In this document: piece after piece, positions 1 through 6,735 of the stretch
How positions within the stretch are numbered: the first letter of the stretch is position 1
Layout of the letters: each line of letters opens with the position of its first letter
Assembly: GCA_047629095.1 (NCBI GenBank)
Contig: JBLHWM010000163.1
Span: forward strand, 1-8,089
Length of the DNA: 8,089 nucleotides
Source of the DNA: CALBMX01 sp047629095
GTDB lineage: Bacteria; Planctomycetota; UBA1135; GCA-002686595
Direction of reading: 5' to 3'
Made by a program: the position numbers and the translations under genes
The notes under the pieces: model-generated
Seen by the model: only the letters and a program-made list of their open reading frames with translations
Told to the model about the DNA's origin: nothing
Database searches by the model: none

Positions 1-1250
1 CGCGCATCAAAATCCTCGAGGCGTTTGTAACCTTGGCACTTGAGCGCAAGGACGAGCTCGCGCGACAAGCTGCCCAAGAGGGAGGCAAGCCCCTTCGAGA
101 TTCTCAAATCGAAATCGAGCGCGCCATCGAAGGAGTGCAGGTCGCGATCGCAGAGATCCCGCTGCTCCACGGCACAGAGATCCCCATGGGTCTCAACGCG
201 GCGTCCAGCCAGCGCGTCGCGCATACCTTCCGGGAACCCCGCGGCGTCGTCTTGGCCATCAGCGCTTTCAACCACCCGTTCAACCTCATCATTCACCAGG
301 CGGTGACTGCGGTCGCGGCTGGATGCCCCGTGCTCGTCAAGCCGGCAACTGCGACCTGCTTGTCGGCACTGAGCATCGTCGAGATGCTGGGAGAGGCCGG
401 CCTGCCCGCTGGTTGGTGCCAGCTACTCTTGTGCAGCAACGAGATCACGGAGTCGATCGTCAAGGATGAACGCTTGTCCTTCATGACCTTCATTGGCTCT
501 GCCCGAGTGGGCTGGTACCTGAGATCCAAACTAGCTCCAGGAGCATCTTGTTCCCTAGAGCATGGGGGTGTTGCACCAGCCATCGTCGATGAGACGGCGG
601 ACTTGGATGCCGCTCTGCCTCCCCTCACGAGGGGCGGTTTTTATCACGCCGGGCAAGTCTGCGTCTCCGTGCAGCGTATCTACGTGCACCGCTCTATCGC
701 AGATGACTTTGCCCAGAGGCTTGTTACATCCGTTTCCCAGCTCAAGGTGGGCGACCCCTTAGACTTGGCGACGGACGTCGGTCCTCTGATCAATCCGGGC
801 GAGGTCGATCGGGTCGACAAGTGGGTGCAAGAGGCCAAAGACGAAGGGGCAACCATCCTCATTGGCGGCAAGAGGATCTCCCCCACCACATACGAGCCCA
901 CAGTTCTTTGGGAGCCCAAAGACTCGTCGACCATCTCCCAGCAAGAGGTCTTCGGGCCCGTCGTGGCCATCTACGCCTACGACGACATCGACGATGCCAT
1001 CGCGCGCGCGAACTCATTGAACGTGTGCTTCCAGGCTTCCATCTTCACATCGAACCTGAACACGGCGCTAGGAGTGTCGCGTCGACTCAACGGCATGGCC
1101 GTCATGGTCAACGACCACACGGCCTTCCGCGTCGACTGGATGCCCTTCGGAGGCAGCAAGCTGTCTGGACTTGGCATGGGCGGCATCGGGCATACGATGC
1201 GCGACATGACCCTAGAGCGCATGGTGGTCTGGCACTCGCCTTCCCTATAG
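1..1250 (+). CDS. NAD(P)-dependent aldehyde dehydrogenase, 5'-truncated by window edge
   Basis: Aldehyde dehydrogenase (ALDH superfamily), expected to oxidise an aldehyde to its carboxylic acid with NAD(P)+. The reading frame is open to the left edge (first whole codon at 3), and the residues before the TTG at 33 (RIKILEAFVT) already fit the ALDH fold, so that TTG is internal. About 415 residues are visible against a usual 470-490, so roughly 60 N-terminal residues are missing. Seen directly: the cofactor/oxyanion Asn in FNHPFN (codon 270-272), the Rossmann-side LVKPAT, the general-base Glu in SLEHGG (558-560), the nucleophile Cys in GQVCVS (660-662), EVFGPV (from 945), and a C-terminal block with MPFGGSKLSG. 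The usual LELGG is LEHGG. The C-terminal block (VNDHTAFRVDWMPFGG) recalls phosphonoacetaldehyde or lactaldehyde-type ALDHs, but I cannot assign a substrate. It converges on the leftward catabolic operon and may oxidise an aldehyde released by the DUF993 enzyme; that link is inferred. Confidence 0.93.
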   Translation, partial: RIKILEAFVTLALERKDELARQAAQEGGKPLRDSQIEIERAIEGVQVAIAEIPLLHGTEIPMGLNAASSQRVAHTFREPRGVVLAISAFNHPFNLIIHQAVTAVAAGCPVLVKPATATCLSALSIVEMLGEAGLPAGWCQLLLCSNEITESIVKDERLSFMTFIGSARVGWYLRSKLAPGASCSLEHGGVAPAIVDETADLDAALPPLTRGGFYHAGQVCVSVQRIYVHRSIADDFAQRLVTSVSQLKVGDPLDLATDVGPLINPGEVDRVDKWVQEAKDEGATILIGGKRISPTTYEPTVLWEPKDSSTISQQEVFGPVVAIYAYDDIDDAIARANSLNVCFQASIFTSNLNTALGVSRRLNGMAVMVNDHTAFRVDWMPFGGSKLSGLGMGGIGHTMRDMTLERMVVWHSPSL

Positions 1251-1258
1251 ATCGGCCT

Positions 1259-1294
1259 TAGCCACCCTGGATCTCGTCGTGTCGAGGGTGGCTA
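1259..1294. terminator. Inverted repeat between convergent genes, probable bidirectional terminator
   Basis: A perfect 10-bp inverted repeat: arm TAGCCACCCT at 1259-1268, arm AGGGTGGCTA at 1285-1294, with a 16-nt loop. It begins 8 nt after the ALDH stop codon, and its right arm contains the stop codon (complement of 1292-1294) of the leftward DUF993 gene. The stem is GC-rich and sits exactly where two converging transcripts end. No clear U-tract follows on either strand, so it is not a textbook intrinsic terminator; it may instead block read-through or protect 3' ends. Confidence 0.55.
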
Positions 1295-2488
1295 GGATTG
1301 CCCGAGTAGTCGCTCGAGTCGCTTTCCGGCCTCGCCCGCATGCTCAATAGCACCCGCTAAAGAGGCCAGCCGGGCTGCCTCACAGTAGTGAGCGAGGTCT
1401 CGCGCCCGCTGCTCGTGCAGGGCCAGCATCGGGTTGTCCTGATGCCCATTGAGCCAAGAGAGGAAAGCCAGCCCCGCCTTGTAGTGCTGGGTTGGAGCTT
1501 GGAAGAGGTGCCGTCCCAGGCGCTCGCAGGGTGCCATCAGTTCGAGGTAGCGATCGTGCTTGTCGTGGGCTAGAAACTTGAGGGCCAGGCTGGCGGGTCT
1601 TGCGACGCCGTCGAAGATCCCGAGCAGCCCGTGGCTGAAATCTCCCAAGGGCAGGGACTCACCGGCGAGCTCCGTAGTCCGCAGGACCTCGTGCCCCGCC
1701 ATGAGTGTGCCGAAGTTGAAGTCATCCCCAGTCAGCATGATCTGGTCGCGCTCGAGCAGCTCTTTGCGCAGCCTGCGCTCGATGTCCGCATCGAGTAGGG
1801 ACAGCTTGGCGCCGCGTACCTTACCCGGGTCGAGGGCCATGATGCGAGAGAAGCTAGCGCCGGGAAAGTACCCGGCAAGAGCGGGCAAGAACATCTCTCC
1901 GAGCCAGTGCACAAGCAGTGGTCCATCGCAGGCGTCGATGATGCGTTTATAGACACGCACGTAGCCTTGTTCGTCGTAGTGATTCGCGCAGAGCCAGACC
2001 AGGGGTAAAAGGATCGCGATTCCACCGGCAGACTGAATGGCCTTCACCTGGAAGACGACTCCGGCGACGAGCTGGTCCTCGTGCTCGACCTCTGCGAGGT
2101 GGTCGACGCCCGCGCCGGCTACGAAGCCGTTGGTCAGCTGGGCGCGCCCCGTGTCTTCGATCAAGCGCAGGGCATTGTCCCAGCCGATGTGAAAGCGCTG
2201 GGCGGTATCCATGGCCTCGGCGATGCCGAAGCCCAAGCTGTCCAGGCGGCTGCGCAGCTTAGCCGTAGCCTTCCAGTTGATATGGGGCGCAATCTCACCG
2301 CCGGGCGCGGGTGCCTGGAGGCTGTGCTCCACGTCCTTGTAGGACTTGTGCATGACGACGTGGGCGGCGGCATAGACCGCGCGCACTCGGGGGGTATCCC
2401 CAAGTAGTTCGAGCTCCCGCTCGTAGCGCTCCAAGATTCCATCGTCGAGCTCGAGCGCCAAGCCTCTGTGTTCGATGGAGACCTTCAA
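1292..2488 (-). CDS. DUF993 family protein (dihydrodipicolinate synthase-like aldolase/lyase)
   Basis: A 398-residue predicted TIM-barrel protein that I recognise as the DUF993 group, often annotated 'dihydrodipicolinate synthase family protein'. No function is established for it as far as I know. Landmarks: VYAAAHVV (38-45), a GFGIAEAMDTAQ segment (87-97) typical of the group, GAKLS with Lys228 placed like the Schiff-base lysine of DHDPS/N-acetylneuraminate lyases, then TGDDFNFG (253-260), resembling the GDD segment of those enzymes. A pyruvate-type aldolase or lyase is the best guess. The start is TTG: it overlaps the transporter stop codon by 4 nt (TTGA) and has a GAGGG site 9 nt upstream. 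The frame stays open to an ATG at 2899, but that extension would lie entirely inside the transporter gene and is rejected. Last gene of the operon; cytoplasmic. Confidence 0.85.
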   Translation of the reverse strand: MKVSIEHRGLALELDDGILERYERELELLGDTPRVRAVYAAAHVVMHKSYKDVEHSLQAPAPGGEIAPHINWKATAKLRSRLDSLGFGIAEAMDTAQRFHIGWDNALRLIEDTGRAQLTNGFVAGAGVDHLAEVEHEDQLVAGVVFQVKAIQSAGGIAILLPLVWLCANHYDEQGYVRVYKRIIDACDGPLLVHWLGEMFLPALAGYFPGASFSRIMALDPGKVRGAKLSLLDADIERRLRKELLERDQIMLTGDDFNFGTLMAGHEVLRTTELAGESLPLGDFSHGLLGIFDGVARPASLALKFLAHDKHDRYLELMAPCERLGRHLFQAPTQHYKAGLAFLSWLNGHQDNPMLALHEQRARDLAHYCEAARLASLAGAIEHAGEAGKRLERLLGQS

Positions 2489-3843
2489 CCTGTGAAGCCC
2501 TCGATCCAACCGGGAAGCTTGTCCCACGCATAGGTCCCGAGGAAACCCACCAAAACTAGGGTCGAAGTCCACATGCCCAAGGTCCACAGAGCGGCGGTGG
2601 TGCCCGTGGGCGTGTCCGTACCGAGGTAGTCGCGGTTGCGATTCATCTTGATAAAGGCAACGTACGAGATCGGCAGCAGGAACCCGCAGACCACGTTCGT
2701 GGGCACGGCGATCCAGAGGGACATATCGCTCCAAAACACCGAGCCCAGCACGCCGATGGCCGGCAACATCATGCCGAACTTGTAGCGCGGCCCCTTGGCT
2801 TCCCAACCGCACATCTCGCACAGGGCAAAGCCCGAGCAGAGCATCTGCATGGTGATGGAAGAGAGCGCCATGGCCACAATGCCCAACCCAAAGACCCACA
2901 TACCCACGGTGGGGCCGAGTCGGTCGGGTGCGGCCAAAATCGCCGCCGCGTCCGGGGGGGAGATCTTCTTGCCGACGAAGAGCTCGGGATCGCCGTAGTA
3001 GAAGACGCTGGCCGAGGCGATCAACATCAAGCTCGCGGCGATCGCGTAGGGGATGAACATGCCAAAGCCCAGATCAATGCGGGCCAGCCGCCGATGGGGA
3101 CGTCCCCAGCCGCGCTTGCGCAAGGTGTAGGGATAGACAAAGACCATGTTGGCACCCACCGCTGCGGCAAGCCCTGAGACGACGAGGGTCATGCCCTCGA
3201 CCCCCTTGTTCACCCCGGGGATCTGGAAGGGTACGGCGCCGGATAGCAGATCCCCCGGATGGGGAATACCCGTCTTGATCACGACCAAGCCAAAGCAGGC
3301 GATAATAAACCAGACCATGCCCTTGATCAGGTTTTCGTAGAGGCGCACAAGACTCGGGCGCGAGTCGTAGAGCATCGCGACGGCTACGCACCAACCGAGG
3401 GCTACGATGCCCATGGCCCCTTTCGACAACTCGTAGCCCGAGCTTTTGGCCACAGCTACCAGCATCGAACTGACCAGGGCGTACTGGGCAAACTGCCAGA
3501 TGATGGACGAGGCGATTCCACCAATAGCGTAGCTGTAGGCATAGAAGCTGCCCGCATGCTTCTTCATCGCCTGGAAGGGATTTTCGTCCGTGGACAGGGT
3601 CTGGTGGGCCACCGCCGACAGCACTATGATGCCGAGCAACATCGCCAGGGGCGCAACCCAAAGCAGCTGGTAACCAAAGGCCGCCCCAGCGAAGATCGAA
3701 GCGAAGGCCGTGCCGCCGCCCAAAGTCATCGCCGACTGCATGTACCCCGGCCCGATGTGCCGCATGTATCCGAGAGTCCTCGGCAAGAAGGACTTGGCAT
3801 CGAGTGCCTCGAGTTGGGCGAGCTCTTCTCGGGAATCCTTCAT
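2485..3843 (-). CDS. Nramp-fold membrane transporter lacking the metal-binding motifs
   Basis: A 452-residue integral membrane protein of the Nramp (SLC11/MntH) family in the LeuT-like fold. Residues 31-63 align without gaps to Nramp helix 1 and the start of helix 2: GPGYMQSAMTL, then GGGT (42-45) where Nramp has DPGN, then AFASIFAGAAFGYQLLWV. About 11 hydrophobic segments can be read: roughly 34-50, 60-80, 107-133, 142-160, 170-191, 217-240, 258-282, 313-338, 355-372, 376-400 and 417-438, the usual Nramp number. In helix 6, GANMVFV (230-236) replaces the GATVMPH-type signature. The Asp and Asn of helix 1 and the Met and His of helix 6, which handle metal and protons in true Nramps, are therefore absent. 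Automated annotation would say Mn2+/Fe2+ transporter; I think an organic substrate is more likely, given the catabolic operon. The ATG overlaps the upstream stop (ATGA); no strong Shine-Dalgarno is seen, so coupling is likely. Confidence 0.85.
   Translation of the reverse strand: MKDSREELAQLEALDAKSFLPRTLGYMRHIGPGYMQSAMTLGGGTAFASIFAGAAFGYQLLWVAPLAMLLGIIVLSAVAHQTLSTDENPFQAMKKHAGSFYAYSYAIGGIASSIIWQFAQYALVSSMLVAVAKSSGYELSKGAMGIVALGWCVAVAMLYDSRPSLVRLYENLIKGMVWFIIACFGLVVIKTGIPHPGDLLSGAVPFQIPGVNKGVEGMTLVVSGLAAAVGANMVFVYPYTLRKRGWGRPHRRLARIDLGFGMFIPYAIAASLMLIASASVFYYGDPELFVGKKISPPDAAAILAAPDRLGPTVGMWVFGLGIVAMALSSITMQMLCSGFALCEMCGWEAKGPRYKFGMMLPAIGVLGSVFWSDMSLWIAVPTNVVCGFLLPISYVAFIKMNRNRDYLGTDTPTGTTAALWTLGMWTSTLVLVGFLGTYAWDKLPGWIEGFTG
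2498..2502 (-). promoter_or_regulatory. Ribosome binding site for the DUF993 gene
   Basis: GAGGG on the minus strand, 9 nt before a TTG start and inside the final codons of the transporter gene. It supports the short start over the longer open frame and, with the TTGA overlap, suggests translational coupling. Confidence 0.55.
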
Positions 3844-5279
3844 GAGAGGCGCTTTTTGATTTCGCGCAGGGTCTTGTACTCCTCGCGATGTTTGTAGTGG
3901 TCATCCAAGGGATAGCAGCCGCTCTTCATTCCATTGCGCGGGGCAGTGGTGCAGTCGCTGAATGTGCGGCAGATTTTTTTGCGTACGAGCTGCTTGCCCG
4001 CGAGCACATCCCGAGGCATATCGGGATAGCTCAATACCATTCGCCCAAGCCCCACGAAGTCCACGTGGCCTGCGCCAACTTGACTTTGGGCGATGTGAGG
4101 CAGCCACTCTTGCAGATAGGAATAACCCGTGCCCACCAGTGCCAGCTCGGGCACCTCGGCCTTGCAGCGGGCTGTGATGCGCAGGTGCTCCGCGACTTGG
4201 ATCAGGGGATCCTCCGGAGGCTGGTAGCCATCGCTGGGTGGATAGGCCGCTGGCCGCTGGAGGTGCGGGTTGTAGTAGGGCGACCCCAAGGTCAAGTTGA
4301 CCAGGCGAACACCGAGGTCACGCACGAGCCGGAGAAACGCGAGGCTCTCCCCAAGATCCACTTGACGTGGATCCTGCTCACTCACGCCGAAGCCGAAGAG
4401 GTACGGCTGTTCGCCGCTCCAAGCCTGGGGCTCGCCGCGCCGATCTACGCCGGGCTGGAAGGGCAGAATGTCACCAATCGATACGCGCACTCCGATGTCG
4501 AGGCCCGGGCACTCCGCGCGGATGGCGGCCACCGTTTCACGGAAGAAGCGCGTCCTGTTCTCGAAGCTGCCGCCGTACTTACCGGGCCTAGTCTTGCCGC
4601 CGAGCAGCTCGTGCAACAGGTAGCCGTGGCAGCACTTGACGTCCACGAAATCGAAGCCGGACAACTGGGCCAACTTGGCCGCACCGACAAAGTCTCCCAT
4701 CAAATCATCGAGCTCGGTATCGGTCAGGATCGCATCATCGGAGGTCACACCGGAACGCTCATCGAGCACGGGATGCCGGTAGCCAACACGCGGCTTGGGG
4801 CCCTCGCTACTCGGCCTTGCGTAGCGACCGGAGTGGGTCAGCTGCAGCCCCATGTACAAGTCGTCGGTGGACATGCCCTCACCAACGTGGGCGTCCAACA
4901 AGGCCGTGCGGAGCTGAGTCAGCCCCGCCTCGCTCTCCACTTCGGGATTGACAAACAACTGGTGCGGGTTAGCTCGTCCGTCGGCCGTAACCGCCACGGC
5001 CTCGCCTCCCCAGATCAGCTTCGCGCCACTCAGACCAAAGCGTTGCCAGCGGCGTAGGGTGTCCTCCGAAGGCATGCCCTCCGCGGTGCCGTCCCAGCCT
5101 TCCATGGGATGGATCGCCCAACGGTTGCCGATCGTTCGTCCATGGACCTCCATGGGTTGGCCCAAAGGACCGGCAGTGCCGAGTAGCTCGCGATCAAATC
5201 CCAGGTCGGGTGCTAGCTCTGCCCAACGCTGCTCGAAATCCTCGAGCGTCTTGAACTGTCCTGGTGTCTTGATCTTCAC
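3840..5279 (-). CDS. Old Yellow Enzyme-like NADH:flavin oxidoreductase (FMN)
   Basis: A 479-residue FMN-dependent TIM-barrel oxidoreductase of the OYE/2,4-dienoyl-CoA reductase/trimethylamine dehydrogenase superfamily. Seen: the N-terminal FMN-binding strand IGNRWAIHPMEGWDG (50-64), LQLTHSGRYARP (146-156), GFDFVDVKCCHGYLLHELL (208-226), the family hallmark KYGGSFENRTRF (234-245), GVRVS with Arg265, GTGYSYLQ (383-390), and the FMN-phosphate loop FVGLGRMVLSYPD (408-420). It ends after the barrel, so it lacks the extra flavin and nucleotide domains of dienoyl-CoA reductase. Two oddities: the usual HxxH substrate-binding pair is Lys215-x-x-His218, and the C-terminus has three cysteines (437, 443, 455) resembling an incomplete 4Fe-4S site. 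It starts at GTG, 3 nt after the upstream stop, behind a strong GAGGAG site. Probable role: hydride transfer to or from a C=C bond or an alpha-carbon in the operon's pathway. Substrate unknown. Confidence 0.9.
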   Translation of the reverse strand: MKIKTPGQFKTLEDFEQRWAELAPDLGFDRELLGTAGPLGQPMEVHGRTIGNRWAIHPMEGWDGTAEGMPSEDTLRRWQRFGLSGAKLIWGGEAVAVTADGRANPHQLFVNPEVESEAGLTQLRTALLDAHVGEGMSTDDLYMGLQLTHSGRYARPSSEGPKPRVGYRHPVLDERSGVTSDDAILTDTELDDLMGDFVGAAKLAQLSGFDFVDVKCCHGYLLHELLGGKTRPGKYGGSFENRTRFFRETVAAIRAECPGLDIGVRVSIGDILPFQPGVDRRGEPQAWSGEQPYLFGFGVSEQDPRQVDLGESLAFLRLVRDLGVRLVNLTLGSPYYNPHLQRPAAYPPSDGYQPPEDPLIQVAEHLRITARCKAEVPELALVGTGYSYLQEWLPHIAQSQVGAGHVDFVGLGRMVLSYPDMPRDVLAGKQLVRKKICRTFSDCTTAPRNGMKSGCYPLDDHYKHREEYKTLREIKKRLS

Positions 5280-5282
5280 GGT

Positions 5283-6722
5283 CTAGTGCTCCTCAAAGCG
5301 CCAATCGGCGAGGGGGGTGCGGGAGTCAAAATCGATCGCAGAGCTGTAGCCGTAGCCGATGCCCTGCAATGAGCTCAGGTCGAGTTGCCCGTCGTCGATG
5401 CGCAGGTGCGTCTCTTCGCCGTTGCCAGTCCAGAGGTCCGGGTGCATCTTGGCCGCATCAGTCGCTTCAGCACGCGATAGATGCCCCAGTCCCTTGAAGT
5501 AGTGATGGCCATTGCGCTCCACATGCTTGAGCCCAAGGGCAGCGGCGGTGGTTAGATCCTGTTGCAGGGCGAGCACACCGAGATTGGTCAGGTCCTCCCC
5601 TGACTGAAACGCGCCCTGGGCCGCGCTCCGCTCGCAGAGGCCGCGATGCAGGAGGGCGCGCAGCACCCCCTTGCAGTTCTTCATCGAGACTCCCCGATAG
5701 CCGAGTTCGAGCGCCCGCGGAAAGGCCTCAATCCCATGGTCAGCTTCATCGAGGATGACCGGTGCAAAGTCACCCAGTGTTGCGAGCCCCCGCCTGGAAC
5801 TCTCGTCCAAGCTGATGGCGCGGGGAAGCGGTTGTTCGATGCAGACCAGGCGCTCGAGTAGCTTCCTTCCCGTGGGCTCTTGATCCAGCTGGCCGAGGAA
5901 AGAGACCAGCTTGTCGAGGCTCGGAAATTGCTCGTTGCCGTCCACCGTCAGATGGAAGTCGTCGCCGACCTGCTCATCGAGAACCTGCCCAAAGGCGAGA
6001 GTGCGCGGCAGATCGACTTCGCTAGCCCCACACAGCTTCAACTTAAACCACGTCAGGCCAAAGGCCTCGATGTCCTGTTCAAGGGCTTCTGGCAGACCAT
6101 CGTCGGGCCCCTCACCCGGCTCTAAATCCGTACTGCGCAGGGCATCCACCAGGCCGACCGTGTGCCGCAAGTGGACGCGATCCACGGGCTTGTCGGGAAG
6201 GCTCTTTGCCAGGGACCAATCCTCAAGTTCGGGATAGACGAGACCTGGTCGCACACCGAGCAGGTCCGTCTTCAGCGCATCGAAGAAGCTCACGCCACCC
6301 GCGCGACAGGCGGCATCGATGACGGCGCGCTCCACGAGGGCGACTCCAAATCCGCGTAGCAGCCGGTCTGCAGCTGCCTGGGGCCGACCGTGAACCCGTC
6401 CATTGTACATCCGCCACCAGAGCTCAAAGACTGTCTCCGAGTTGCCAGCGCCCGGGCCAGATTTGGCGAGCTCTCCCGCCGCAACGGCGCTGGCCATGAG
6501 CCCGGTCACGTCGTCCTCGAGGGACTTCTTGGGGTCCTTCTCGAACCACTTTGGCACCAGCAGGTCCGCGGAGTGCCCAACGGCCTCGCCAGCCTCGGTC
6601 TCCAACACAACCCGCGCCGTCAGGGTCGGCGCCCAGGTCATCGTGTTCATTCCAAACTTAAACGGCAAGCGCGTGACGCAGTCACTCACCCCAAAAGACA
6701 CATCACGGATTCGAACTCGCAT
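5283..6722 (-). CDS. Enolase-superfamily enzyme, mandelate racemase/muconate lactonizing type
   Basis: A 479-residue enzyme of the enolase superfamily, which abstracts a proton alpha to a carboxylate with Mg2+. All expected catalytic positions of the MLE subgroup are seen: the KxK motif FKLK (Lys227, Lys229), metal ligands Asp261 (VDGNEQ), Glu296 (CIEQP) and Asp325 (ILDEAD), and the opposite lysine Lys348 in VSMKNCKG. The N-terminal capping domain is residues 1-130, with GFGVALVERAVIDAA (124-138) leading into the barrel. It is about 100 residues longer than typical MLE enzymes (360-380), mainly in segments near 75-115 and 150-220 and in the C-terminal tail. Possible reactions are dehydration, epimerisation or cycloisomerisation of a carboxylate; which one cannot be told. 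The start chosen is the ATG at 6722, preceded by AGGA and followed at once by family-like sequence. The frame is open to a GTG at 6902, but those 60 Arg-rich residues look non-coding. First gene of the operon. Confidence 0.9.
   Translation of the reverse strand: MRVRIRDVSFGVSDCVTRLPFKFGMNTMTWAPTLTARVVLETEAGEAVGHSADLLVPKWFEKDPKKSLEDDVTGLMASAVAAGELAKSGPGAGNSETVFELWWRMYNGRVHGRPQAAADRLLRGFGVALVERAVIDAACRAGGVSFFDALKTDLLGVRPGLVYPELEDWSLAKSLPDKPVDRVHLRHTVGLVDALRSTDLEPGEGPDDGLPEALEQDIEAFGLTWFKLKLCGASEVDLPRTLAFGQVLDEQVGDDFHLTVDGNEQFPSLDKLVSFLGQLDQEPTGRKLLERLVCIEQPLPRAISLDESSRRGLATLGDFAPVILDEADHGIEAFPRALELGYRGVSMKNCKGVLRALLHRGLCERSAAQGAFQSGEDLTNLGVLALQQDLTTAAALGLKHVERNGHHYFKGLGHLSRAEATDAAKMHPDLWTGNGEETHLRIDDGQLDLSSLQGIGYGYSSAIDFDSRTPLADWRFEEH
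5289..5294 (-). promoter_or_regulatory. Ribosome binding site for the OYE-like gene
   Basis: GAGGAG on the minus strand, 9 nt before the GTG start and within the last codons of the enolase-superfamily gene. It is the best Shine-Dalgarno in the operon and fixes the GTG start, which lies only 3 nt after the preceding stop codon. Confidence 0.7.
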
Positions 6723-6730
6723 CCGTTTGA

Positions 6731-6735
6731 TCCTA
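6731..6735 (-). promoter_or_regulatory. Ribosome binding site for the enolase-superfamily gene
   Basis: TAGGA on the minus strand, 8 nt before the ATG at 6722. It supports this start over the GTG 180 nt further upstream. Confidence 0.5.

Noticed and set aside
2489..2899. N-terminal extension of the DUF993 frame to an ATG at 2899 (535 residues in total)
   Set aside because: The extension lies entirely within the transporter gene, has no family-like sequence, and a TTG with a good ribosome binding site and a 4-nt overlap explains the gene better.
3074..3904. Minus-strand open frame (276 residues) overlapping the start of the transporter gene in another frame
   Set aside because: Arg/Gly-rich shadow of the transporter; the transporter frame has clear transmembrane segments and Nramp alignment.
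3888..5057. Long plus-strand open frame (389 residues) antisense to the OYE-like gene
   Set aside because: The opposite strand encodes a full set of OYE motifs; the antisense translation shows no family features and is expected from GC-rich codon bias.
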